From Rhizoclosmatium globosum (lineage: Eukaryota; Chytridiomycota; Chytridiomycetes; Chytridiales; Chytriomycetaceae), in the NCBI GenBank assembly GCA_002104985.1, contig MCGO01000172.1, forward strand, positions 16,694 through 80,693: a DNA stretch of 64,000 nucleotides, read 5' to 3'. The translations under genes and the position numbers were made by a program. A model generated the notes under the pieces. The model had not been told where the DNA came from, ran no database searches, and saw only the letters and a program-made list of their open reading frames with translations. Shown here one piece after another: positions 21,171 to 30,635 of the stretch (its first letter is position 1; each line of letters starts with the position of its first letter).

Positions 21171-21774
21171 ATTCCTTGTCAAGAAAAAAAAAAGAAAAAG
21201 AAAGCATTCTGTTATACTTTGAGAATGTCATTTATTTCATTTATTTCATTTGTTTGTCAGATTTGACAGTTGGCGGGATGCACCAAATCCTGACAACACT
21301 CTTTTGCCTTCTCAAAAACCTCTCCCAAAAACAGCAGCGTTCAATACACTCGCGTCCGTTCAAGGGGCACTCTCTTTGACGTCATGCGGGCTGGCCCCCT
21401 GCAGTTAGCACGTCATTGTAGCAGTGAATCCGTCACCCCTTAGCCCCTTGCCAAAAAGAGTGATTGAGCCATGCAGCTCTATTTCATCAGCTTTTTCTTT
21501 CATCTGCTTTTGCGTCAAACAATTGGGTAAGTGAAAACTATAATGCGACGCGTCCTGACTCCATTTATCACTACGCAGACCTGCTGTTCCTGTGATATCT
21601 TGACATAATTCTCCATACTGTTTGTGTTGGCTCATTGTTCTGCATTTTTTGTGTTTTGAATATCTATTTAAGTTGCGGGATAGTTGAATATAGCTGTATG
21701 AATAAAAGGAAGGAGGAAGTGGAGGGGAGGAGGAGTTTCCAATTCAAAGCAGCTAAGCAAAAAGCACCATCCCA
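21171..21774. other. 604-bp divergent control region inside the transposon
   Basis: Lies between the transposase start and the third gene start. It contains a short palindrome, GTCAGATTTGAC, near 21256, and one minus-strand open frame (about 21405-21635, 76 codons, Cys-poor, no family). I regard it as promoter sequence for both genes. Confidence 0.4.
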
Positions 21775-23342
21775 ATGGCAGCGCCAATCAACTGCGACGA
21801 ACGCCGTCGTCTCGCTCGTATCGCGGCACGACTAGTCCTCAATATCCCCGCACAGCAAATTCAAGCGCGATTCGCGATTCTCCAACATTACGACCCAGCA
21901 TTCCTACATAATTTGTTCTCCGACGCCTCATGGCCTACATCTCCGTCTACATCTCTTGGGACTATGTCTCTTAGCGACCCCCTTTCCGTTGATTTGGCAC
22001 TTTCGCTCCCGCCTCCAGTTGTTGGTCAAATTGAGGCTCGTATATCAAAGCTGAGAGCTGATCTTGAGGAAAAGGTGCTGGATATGCACCAGCCAAAAGG
22101 ACGCGGAAAGTATAAAAAACGTGTAGGAGAGACGCAGGACGCGTTTAAAAGGCGCAAGCGAGAGAGTGTTGAGGTTAGTTATAACAGTCTAATCACCCTC
22201 TTACCATTCAACAGACATCTCAAATCGAAAATTATATCGTCAAGGTTACATTGGCACTTTTGGATCCTAATCAGCACGCATTCATTGATTTGGGTAAAAC
22301 AACCCAAGACGCAGCTGATAAATTCTTGAAAGGCCCAAACAAAAAGCCAATGGTCTTGATATTTTTGAACCAGAGTCTTGTTGCCACTCACCTTTCTGGG
22401 AATCTGTCGTTCCCGCAGCCGCTTCGAGATAAATACTCAGACGCGCTCAACAGTATTATTAAACTACATAACCCTTTGCCTCAAGCGAATACTCGATCCC
22501 ATGCAAACAAATATCCTGATAGAGTCACTCGCTCAGGAGTCATTGATAACAGCCTTGGTTTCATGAATGGTCATCATATGAATACTCTTACTAATCTTAA
22601 GATACGTGAGGAGCGACGTAAAACATCTGATAAAATGACTGGCAGTTTGAGCTATTTGTATCGTACTGCATCGGCTGCAAAAGTTGTTGAGAGATTAAAC
22701 TCTGTGTTATTCAAGGAGAGTGTTGACAGAATGAACCGAGTAAATGAATTGGTTGAGGAACACAACAATGGGAGCTTAAAGCTTTTGGAGGCAAATGGTG
22801 GATTTCTGATAAGGTCTGTTGCTTTGGTGCTTTGAGTTTGGTAGTGAATTCAACTCTTGTTTCTCGTAGATATCTGGCTGTCAACGTCTTTAATGAAGAG
22901 CATCACGATCAACATGATTGTCGCAAGATTCCATCTACTCTTTTGTATTCAGGAGATATCAGCAAGAATTCCAATTACCTTTGTTTCACGGATTACGACA
23001 TTCGTCTTCCCATTGCTGCATGGACTATCATCCAAATGATGGCATGGAGTCTCAATCATGAGGTTGGAATTGTTGACACCTTCACCGACAAGTTCAACAA
23101 CAGACGTGTTGAAGTTTTTGGTTCATACGATTCACTTTACCGCAACTTCAACAAACGAGAGGAGCAAAAGGTGTGTATATTCAAACCTTTGTACTTTTTT
23201 ATAACTCGAGTTCTAGTCTGCTAAATACAGCGCGCCTGAAATAAACACCCCCGTTGCGTCTGGCATTTCTAAACGTAAGTCAACTGTGGACAAAGTAAAC
23301 GAATTCCATGCTGTAGCAAAGAAAACGAAGGGGGAAAAGTAA
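21775..23342 (+). CDS. Third transposon gene, unknown function
   Basis: Four exons give about 470 residues. Exon 1 starts MAAPINCDERRRLARIAARL and ends in a basic stretch, KGRGKYKKRVGETQ and KRRKRESVE, which looks like a nuclear signal or DNA-binding arm. After an intron (GTTAGT..CAACAG) come VTLALLDPNQHAFIDLGKTT, KPMVLIFLNQSLVATHLSGN and RKTSDKMTGSLSYLYRTASA. Exon 3 has CFTDYDIRLPIAAWTIIQMM and FGSYDSLYRNF. The last exon is basic and ends KKTKGEK before an AATAAA-type signal (about 23353). No domain is recognised. Its position between the terminal repeats makes it part of the element; DNA binding or help in transposition is a guess. Confidence 0.7.
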
Positions 23343-24170
23343 TATTGAGATTGAATAAATCATCTTTATTGTCAACGTTGTTCTTCCAAATTCAAGCAAT
23401 CAGTGTGTCAGTGTGCAAAGTACCTCAATAGAGAGACGTACTTGTTTCCAAGGAGTCTCAACAACCTCACTAATTCCTCGCAAAATCCAAACTAAATCGT
23501 GAATTGTTTAAACGCTGCGTTGACGGATTTCGGGTTGGAAAAGTAGGTCGATCGATCGGGCAACAACAGATTGCACCCTTCTGGTTCCTCCACAAACTGG
23601 TTTGTTCCTGTCAAATGTCAGCAACTTGCAACTGCGATGATTCGGTTTGTATGAACGCGTTTCGTGTGAAGACTGTGATGCCGCTTGAACGAATTGCGAT
23701 GTTGGCTGCTGATAGCATATCGAGTGCTTACTTCTTGAAAGCGATTCTTAAGATCCACTATCGTGACCTCCTGATTGTTAAGAAGTCAGACGAAGAGGCT
23801 ACTGTGGAATGAGATTACAGCCCCTCAAATCGTACCCATATTTGGCCCCATTTCTCGTCAATCATGATTGCCATCTGTGTGATATGGTTAGTTCTCGATA
23901 CTACATCAGCAAATGCAACCTTACCTGCAGTCGTGTTGTCCCGACGGCCGACAAAGAGCGAGATCGTTGTGAAGTCAACGATATCTCACTCGAACAGATG
24001 ATACGTACAAGTTGCTGGACAAGAGCTCTGTGTAATCATATGGATACTCTTGGTGTCTGCAGTTATGATGTGTCTGTTGTCATTTTTCCACCTATCACTG
24101 CGGGAAAATTAGGTGTCAATGCGGGAAAAACACTCTGTTTGATGAAATTTCCTTTCTCCCTTCTTCTTTT
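23343..24170. other. Right non-coding arm of the transposon
   Basis: 828 bp between the third gene and the right terminal repeat. A plus-strand open frame at about 23504-23812 (102 codons, with CNCDDSVCMNAF) and one continuing past 23809 have no recognisable family and no start or splice context I trust. The outer part holds the subterminal repeats. Confidence 0.4.
24096..24133 (+). repeat. Subterminal direct repeats TGCGGGAAAA
   Basis: TGCGGGAAAA occurs at 24099-24108 and again at 24120-24129, 21 bp apart, within 75 bp of the right end. Short repeats of this kind near transposon ends commonly bind the transposase. Confidence 0.45.
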
Positions 24171-24188
24171 AATAAAACAGCAATCCGC
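24171..24188 (-). repeat. Right terminal inverted repeat (18 bp)
   Basis: AATAAAACAGCAATCCGC, exact complement of the left end. By chance the outer part also resembles a 3' splice site (pyrimidine tract then AAACAG), which could let a transcript of the 3' host half be spliced from within the element. Confidence 0.75.
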
Positions 24189-25667
24189 GAGCCATACATT
24201 ATATACCACGACAGCACAGTTGTTCACAAATTCAGGAGGCCCCACTTTTCGCACTTCCTTTTGCACACCTTCGAGCAGCAGTTCGTCCGTTTTTCCATAT
24301 ACAAGCATTTCTTGCTCTTCATTGAGTCGAACCGAACAAACTGCTTCCTCAAAAGGAACCAGTGGATCCTTTTGTACTGAAGTCGCAACTACATCAACGG
24401 TCAGCTCAACCGCAACTCCTCCATATTTATCCAATACCTCAGGCTCCACTTCTACTTCAACACCAACATCGACATTAATCTCAACGTCAACTTCGTCCAT
24501 AAAACAAGACGAAATCAATGTTACAAAAAATACAGTGGAACCCACAGCTATAACTACTAAAGTGAAGCAACCGAATTTAATTCAAGAATGCAACATCCTT
24601 GTCAAGACTTTCCCATCTGTTGCATATCCATTTGACTGTCTTACTATTGAACCAAACGGAAGATACACAATCACCGGCCTCAAGAACCAACGTCGCAACG
24701 AAAAGCGAGATGAGTTGAGATGATTCATTTGTACAAACGGCCGTTAACGTGGCATCACCATAATTTTCACAGCATCAATGAAAAATACGTCCTCTTTTCA
24801 GAATATTGCGTGAGCTATATCGTATTGCCAAGAATCGGTTTGTCACAGACAATCCCATCTTCGATTTCAGCATTCGGAATGCTTCAAGTCTTGTAAGTGA
24901 TACGATAAGAGATGATACAACTTACGCTGTTTCCAGAGATCTTTCTGGAAATCAAATCGTGGGAAATATTCCGACTGTGTTTGGGTTATTGACGAGTTTG
25001 CAAACTATGTACCTGTCCATTACAAATGCATTGAAGCTCATATATTGTTTGAACAGAAATCTAGCTCAAAATGAGGTAACAGGGTCAATACCTGCAGAGC
25101 TTGGAAGAATGATTGGATTGACCACCATGTAATACCTTGAGCTATATTCAATATTTAATTAAAGATTTTTAAGGGACCTATCAGGAAATCAGTTATCGGG
25201 AGGAATCCCAGCTCAACTCTCTCAATTGTCAAATATGCGCTCTATGTAAGTTTTCGCATTGGGATGAAGAGCATTTCGTAACCATGATAAGGTCGTTGAT
25301 GGGAAACCAACTCACGGGCGCCATTCCAGATACGTTGCTCCTTAATATCGCAGCTAAAGGAATCGTTGTCAACTTTGGAACAAACTGCCTCGCAGGAACT
25401 TCCAACCAGCGCATCGGATGTAGCAGAAAAATCCCAAATTGTCGTGCTATCTCTCTGGACAGTGGATATTTAGATTCACGTTGGACATTCATGTGGAGTG
25501 CACTTGCAGCTGTGGAGAACGATTTGAATGCCTTTGATAAGGCTGTCAGCTCGTTGGGTGCTGAACACTTTGGAGTGCGTGAATATGAGTTCCAGGCTTT
25601 CAAATACTATGTTCAACGGCGCGCTTGGTGTATAGCTAAACATCCAGAATATGTTTATTTGGGCTAA
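24189..25667 (+). pseudogene. 3' half of the split PAN-like/mucin/LRR gene
   Basis: Begins directly after the right transposon repeat in a Ser/Thr-rich frame, then reads ECNILVKTFPSVAYPFDCL and EPNGRYTITGLK, matching the CVNLKATFPSVDYQFDC and PNGKYVVLGLK segment of the two paralogues. Leucine-rich repeats follow, one per short exon: LSGNQIVGNIPTVFGLL, LAQNEVTGSIPAELGRM, LSGNQLSGGIPAQLSQL, LMGNQLTGAIPDTLLLN. The conserved C-terminal domain includes CRAISLDSGYLDSRW, LNAFDKAVSSLG, HFGVREYEFQAFKYY and QRRAWC. All LRR exons keep frame, so decay since the split has been slight. The exon joining the Ser/Thr region to the first LRR (24720-24800) is not resolved. Confidence 0.7.
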
Positions 25668-25868
25668 TTATAAATGGAATGAAATCATTTTATCAATATG
25701 TGTCTGAGTCACTAAATCAACACAATAAGAGCATGGATATCGCATGATCGCGCAATACTTACAAAGAAAAGAGTATTACTAAACTTGTGGACGAACAAAT
25801 TCGTGAGCCACAATCTAACAAGTTTCGGGTGATCTCGCGGCGAGAAGGACGACAAAACTTTCCATCAA

Positions 25869-26483
25869 ATGGATATCGCCGCTCTTCTCAATCCTCTTCC
25901 AGAGGAGACCAAGCCGCCATTCTTCCGAACAGTATACCCGTCTCCAGAGCAGGATATCATGTCCACATTCTCTGCATCACCAACACAATCACCAAAGGAC
26001 ACACCACCAGCCTCTCCCCCTAGAACGTATTCCACCCTCCCATCTGCTGCCACAGCTTCCACAGCCCGCAAAAAGATCCACGCCTGTCAAATATGCAACA
26101 AGGTCTGCTCGAACTCGACCTCCCTCAAGTCACACATAAGAACACACACAGGCGAACGGCCCTTTGCCTGCCCATACACCGGCTGCACCGCCGCATACAC
26201 GACCAATCAACGTCTAACAATCCACAAGCGATCGCACTCGCTGGAATTCCCGTACATTTGCGAACGCAACTGTGGATTCGCTGCAAAACAGAAATGCGAG
26301 CTTGTGCGCCATCGGTTGGTCCACATGTCCCACCAAGAGCGCTTACAACATCACGCTGAGAATCAACGGACGCTACCATGTGCCGGCTGTGGGAAACTCT
26401 TCAAGAATAGTTTGAGTCTTGACAAACACTGTTGGAATGTCCATGGGCACGCTCCAGCTGCATTTCCTTTTCATTATCTTTAG
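25869..26483 (+). CDS. C2H2 zinc-finger protein
   Basis: Single exon, 204 residues. After a Pro/Ser-rich N-terminus there are four finger units from about residue 70: CQICNKVCSNSTSLKSHIRT followed by the linker HTGERPFAC; CPYTGCTAAYTTNQRLTIHK; CERNCGFAAKQKCELVRHR; and CAGCGKLFKNSLSLDKHCWN. The TGERPF linker is classic Kruppel type, so sequence-specific DNA binding is expected. It ends 20 residues after the last finger. The short upstream spacer (25668-25868) follows the 3' half of the split gene. Confidence 0.85.
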   Translation: MDIAALLNPLPEETKPPFFRTVYPSPEQDIMSTFSASPTQSPKDTPPASPPRTYSTLPSAATASTARKKIHACQICNKVCSNSTSLKSHIRTHTGERPFACPYTGCTAAYTTNQRLTIHKRSHSLEFPYICERNCGFAAKQKCELVRHRLVHMSHQERLQHHAENQRTLPCAGCGKLFKNSLSLDKHCWNVHGHAPAAFPFHYL

Positions 26484-27630
26484 AATATGTAGTTTGCTCT
26501 CTTTATTTGGTGTCAAAATAGACGTAACGTTGTTATATGAAGGTGGTCATTTTCAGGCCTGGGATCAGCCTGGTTTGTTTTTCAGCGGCGAAACGGCCAA
26601 TCTTAACAGACTTATATTTGTAATGAAACGTACCAACTTATCTTAGTCGTTGTTTGGCATCGAGCCATCGATACCCATACTTCCTTTCTGATGGGTGAGT
26701 TGCCATTTAACGTCCAATGATTGAGTGAGACGGTGAAGAATTCTTCAATTCTTTACTTCCCACAATCATCCAGAATTTTCTTGTATGCAATCTCTATATG
26801 TTATACAGATTCAAAGTTGTTGTGCTTTGCTGTCATTGGATCGTAGGGAGCGGTTCCAATTGCACGGAATGGCAGTTTCATCGCTTCGTTCAATTCTGAT
26901 GGACGAGCAGTTAAAATCTTTGTATTTAACATAAAAACAACGATCAAACGAAAGTCGCACCATCAGGACAGTCTGTGCCATTGGCTGTAGTTGTGGGCAG
27001 ATTGAATACCATTCCAGGTCAAATCTGGGTTGAATCCATTCTTCAGCCTCCATTCCAATAAAAAGTTGGGTCAAATGCGGCTACTTCTGGAGTCATGTAG
27101 CCAACTGTTCCGCAAAGAATTCAGAAGTAGGGCCTCAGTGAGGAGAAAATAACGAGACCGAACGGAGATGCGCCTCCCATTCAAGGGGCTGAATGACTAA
27201 CAAATTCCAATAGTCAAAGGACACTTGCTTGAGTTGCAGGGTTTTGGTAGCAAGGATGTCATGAAGTCGTTCGACTTCATTAACCGAGCTTTCTTGTTTA
27301 ACCACAAGGTCTCTGTAGGCTACTGAGGTAGTTTGCGCAAAATGAAGCTCCTCGCGCATACTTGTCATCAACTGACAGTTCTCTGACAAGCTGGGCTTCA
27401 TTTTCAAATTGCTTGACACAATCTTCAGCCTCTTTTCTTGTACAAACAAAGTCAAGTGTTGATTATAGAATATTCTGCTTTTCTCTTTTGATTTTGACAT
27501 CTGATTGAAGTTGACTCCAGTTATAGGTTCTCTTTATTAATTTGGTTTCAAGGGGTTCAGAATTCGGGGCTTCACCCTGAGTATATGTATGGAAAGGGTG
27601 AATAAACAACAGACTTCATTCCAACTACCA
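26484..27630 (-). pseudogene. Gene debris, no intact gene
   Basis: About 1.1 kb without a convincing gene. On the minus strand, 27120 to about 26990 reads ILCGTVGYMTPEVAAFDPTF then, in another frame, NGFNPDLTWNGIQSAHNYSQ; further on LNEAMKLPFRAIGTAPYDPM can be read. The first piece resembles a kinase activation segment ending in a P-E motif, but the rest does not follow a kinase. At 27135-27500 there is a coiled-coil-like open frame (SSVNEVERLHDILATKTLQL). Frames change often, so this looks like one or more decayed genes. Confidence 0.35.
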
Positions 27631-29001
27631 TCAAATCTTTGCCCACGGATTCTCCAACTCTAATGCTCTATCTGATTCTCCGTTTCCATCGTCTTCTTGA
27701 CTTCTCGTCACATGCTGGCAAGCCATAACTTCGCCATTCACTATCCCATCTGGTACTACAACTGTCATATTTACGGCACCCACTTCACCCACCAACCCAC
27801 TCTCATTCCCACCAACCCTTTCTTTCCCATCGTTCCCAACCCCACCACTTACCCCACTACCACTACCACCACCACCACCCGAACACTCACTCCCCCCAGC
27901 AACCTTCAACAACTCCCCCGCATTCACAAACCGAAACCCCTTCCCCGCAACAATCGGCACCAAAACCCTCAAAGTCTCCGCCGTCCACGCGCGTCCATCA
28001 TGCAGCACAACAACAGCCCCAGGATGCACACCCGCCGAGACATGCCAGGCATTCAACCTCGGATCCCGCGACGTAGTATCCACAGGAAAGCGACACCCAA
28101 GCACAGTCGTGTACCCGTGCTTCTCCGCTGTGTCGATCATATCTTGACTGAACACGCCGCTTCCAGGTCTGAACCATTTCACGCGGCGTGGGGTGCTAGG
28201 TTGATACTCTTGCAGCAGTTTATCGACGGTTATGAGTTCATCTTCAAAGACTTCGTGGGTGAGGGATATAGTTGGTCTGTCGTACATTGTGTGGTTTCCG
28301 AGTTCGTGGCCTTCGGCAATCATGCGTTGGAGGAGTTGGCGTCCGTTCGGGGTGGAATCAACGTGGGTTCCGATTATGAAGAAGGTTGCTTTCGCGTTGT
28401 GTTGTTTGAGGACATCGAGAATTTCAGAGGTGTGCTGGAGAGTGGAATCGATGAGTTAACAAGATCAAATTTTAGTGTTAAATTGACGATGCTTTACTTG
28501 ACTTGGAGAATCATCGATCGTAAGAGCCATAAGCTTTTCTTTTACGCCAGGAAGTGGTTGGGGTGGCTGCGGAACGGGAACAGGTTGAGGATCCACATCT
28601 TTTGTTCCTTCTTTCGCAGTTCCTTTTCGAGTGAGAAACGTTGACATTTTACGCGTAAGCTGCTTTGTACTTGATGACACACTTGACTTTGTTTGTGAGT
28701 ATATTGTCTGTAGTTCCTTGTACGCCAGCGAAGGCTGCGACGAGGGTTTAGCTGAAGTTGCTTCATCTTGCGGTTGAGAAGGTATGGATGGTGCTGAAGG
28801 TGAAGATGGTGATACTGATGAAGGAGAAGGGGCCGAGGGGGATCCCTGCTGATCCACCACAGTTGAAACCGACGAGGACAAGCACCAAACAACGCGCGGA
28901 AACTGTCGAACAAGAATGGCAATAACGTGGTGTGGCTGGCCGTACAAAGTGGCTCCAATTGAACCAAGGAGCATTGCTGCTCCGCCAATCATCAACTCCA
29001 T
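27631..29001 (-). CDS. Polysaccharide deacetylase (CE4/NodB-type), tandem copy 1
   Basis: Removes acetyl groups from chitin or a related polymer. ATG 29001 is chosen because the paralogue starts with the same MELM/MEMM motif; ATG 29010 is also in frame. The N-terminal 45 residues include FPRVVWCLSSSVSTV, conserved in both copies, then a Pro/Ser-rich linker. The catalytic domain starts KLMALTIDDSPSQ (motif 1), then crosses an intron to KATFFIIGTHVDSTPNGR, GHELGNHTMYDRPT (motif 2), KWFRPGSGVFSQDM (motif 3) and GAVVVLHDGRAWT (motif 5). In motif 2 the usual second His of H-x-x-x-H is Asp. A Gly-rich tail follows. Localisation at the cell surface or a membrane is likely but not shown. Confidence 0.85.
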
Positions 29002-29055
29002 TTCTTTCAACTCTTTCTTTTCTCCCTTTCTATTCTAATTTAATTACTGATTTAT

Positions 29056-30509
29056 TCATGCATTCCATGGATTCCCCCCACCTTTTCCTTGTTCATCAGT
29101 ACTTGACGCAATCGTACCTACACCTGTCAATAATGTCTGCGCCTCATCCATATGATCCAATCCATCCTCTTCTCCAAGATACACTACAGCACCTTCATTT
29201 GCATTCGCATTCAAGTTTGCACCCAAACTCCCATTGGTGACCACAATACTTTGCAACGGAATCGCTTCACCGCCATCGTGACATGAATGAAAAGACTCCC
29301 GCACATCATCCGATTCTCCTCCCAAACAAGCAACCCTATACAACTCCCCAGCATTCACAAACGCATACCCCTTTGTTTGCAAGGTGGGCAGTAATATCCG
29401 CAACGTTTCATGAATCCATGGTCGCATGTCATGCAGTACCACAATAGCACCTGGATGCATCCCCGAAGAAACATGCCATGCATTCAAACGTGGGTCACGC
29501 GAAGTCGTATCGACAGGAAATCGACAACCAAGAATAGTACGGTACGCATGTTTTTCAGCAATTTCAAGCATTTCTTGGCTGAAAACACCACTCCCGGGCC
29601 GGAACCACTTGACTTCAGGAGACGGCTGGAATTCTTGTAGCAGTGCATCGACAGAGACAAGTTCATCTTCAAAGACTTCACGGGTAAGTCCAATGGTGGG
29701 TCGATCAAATTGAGTATGGTTTCCGAGTTCATGGCCTTCATCAATCATGCGTTGGAGCAGTTCTCTTCCGTTTGGTGTGGAATCAACGTATGATCCAATA
29801 ATAAAGAAGGTGGCTTTGGCGTTGTGTTCCTTGAGGATATCGAGAATCTCTGCCGTGTGCTATTTATACTGAATCAGTGCCATTACGGCCACAGCCCAAT
29901 CGGATTACACGCACCTCACTCGGAGAATCATCGATAGTAAGTGCCATCAGTTTAGTCTTCACGCCAGGAACAACCTGAACCTGTCCTTCGTCAATCTGAT
30001 CAAGGGTGCCCTCCTCCAACGCCGCCAGTCTCTCATCGCCAGGCACCGCCAGACCACCAGGCAGCGTACCCGTTCTAGCCGCCAACGCCCTCGCATAGCT
30101 TGAAACCGTGTTTGACAGGTGACTCGTGGCCGCCGCAATCTGAGTTGTTGATTGCGAATACAACAGCCGAAGTTCGGTCCACGCCATCGAAGTCGGCGTT
30201 GAAGAAGAAGAAGACGAAGAAGGTGATGAGTCATCGGATCCAGGCGGAACAGGGTTCGAAGCCGCGGACTCGTTTGACGGTGTTCGGTCGCGCACTGTCG
30301 ACACATTCGAACTCAGACACCAAATCACTCGAGGGAACTGCGCAGCGAGAACAGCGATTAGACGGTGTGGCTGGAAGTAGAAGAGCCTGGTGTGTTGGAT
30401 GTTAAGCTTCGTGGTTAGTGATGATGTCTCCATCCCTATGACACTCTGAGGTATCTCACCCTGAGAGCGTTGCTAGCACGGATACCGTGCCGCCAGCCAT
30501 CATCTCCAT
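29056..30509 (-). CDS. Polysaccharide deacetylase (CE4/NodB-type), tandem copy 2
   Basis: Same architecture as its neighbour 55 bp downstream. A short first exon, MEMMAGGTVSVLATLSG, is joined (donor GTGAGA, acceptor CACACCAG) to LFYFQPHRLIAVLAAQFPRV. The catalytic motifs are LMALTIDDSPSE, KATFFIIGSYVDSTPNGREL, GHELGNHTQFDRPT, KWFRPGSGVFSQEM and GAIVVLHDMRPW. It has the same Asp in motif 2. The C-terminal tail differs and is rich in Asn/Gly. The two copies are clearly a tandem duplication. Confidence 0.85.
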
Positions 30510-30635
30510 CTTGTCTTAATGTATCAGGATCCCAAACACTTGATGTGTTGGGGTAATGGATGGACAAATATAGAACAAAATTAAACTTTATTGATTTCTC
30601 TCTACCTCTATTATTACATATTACTACTATCGAAT

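Larger units (their letters stand above)
16018..24188. mobile_element. 8.17-kb DNA transposon: DDE integrase-type transposase, HECT-like protein, third protein
   Basis: Bounded by an 18-bp perfect inverted repeat, GCGGATTGCTGTTTTATT at 16018-16035 and its complement at 24171-24188. Inside are a plus-strand HECT-like gene, a minus-strand transposase with an intact DDE set and a plus-strand third gene, all with plausible open frames and introns. Outside, the two halves of a PAN/mucin/LRR gene abut the repeat on the same strand and both end in Ser/Thr-rich frame. No clear target duplication is visible; at most GC or GCG at the junction. I cannot assign a superfamily with certainty. The transposase type is one I recall as common in fish and mushroom genomes beside HECT-domain genes. 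Confidence 0.75.

Noticed and set aside
23504..23812. 102-codon plus-strand frame in the right arm of the transposon as a fourth gene
   Set aside because: Starts without a reliable ATG context, no splice partners and no recognisable domain; left as unassigned.
15030..25667. Reading the 5' and 3' PAN/LRR parts as two independent genes
   Set aside because: Each half lacks what the other has, both end precisely at the transposon inverted repeat in Ser/Thr-rich frame, and two intact relatives show the joined order.
27000..27120. Protein kinase gene on the minus strand
   Set aside because: Only an activation-segment-like GTVGYMTPEV piece is present; no glycine loop, HRD or DFG motif in either direction.
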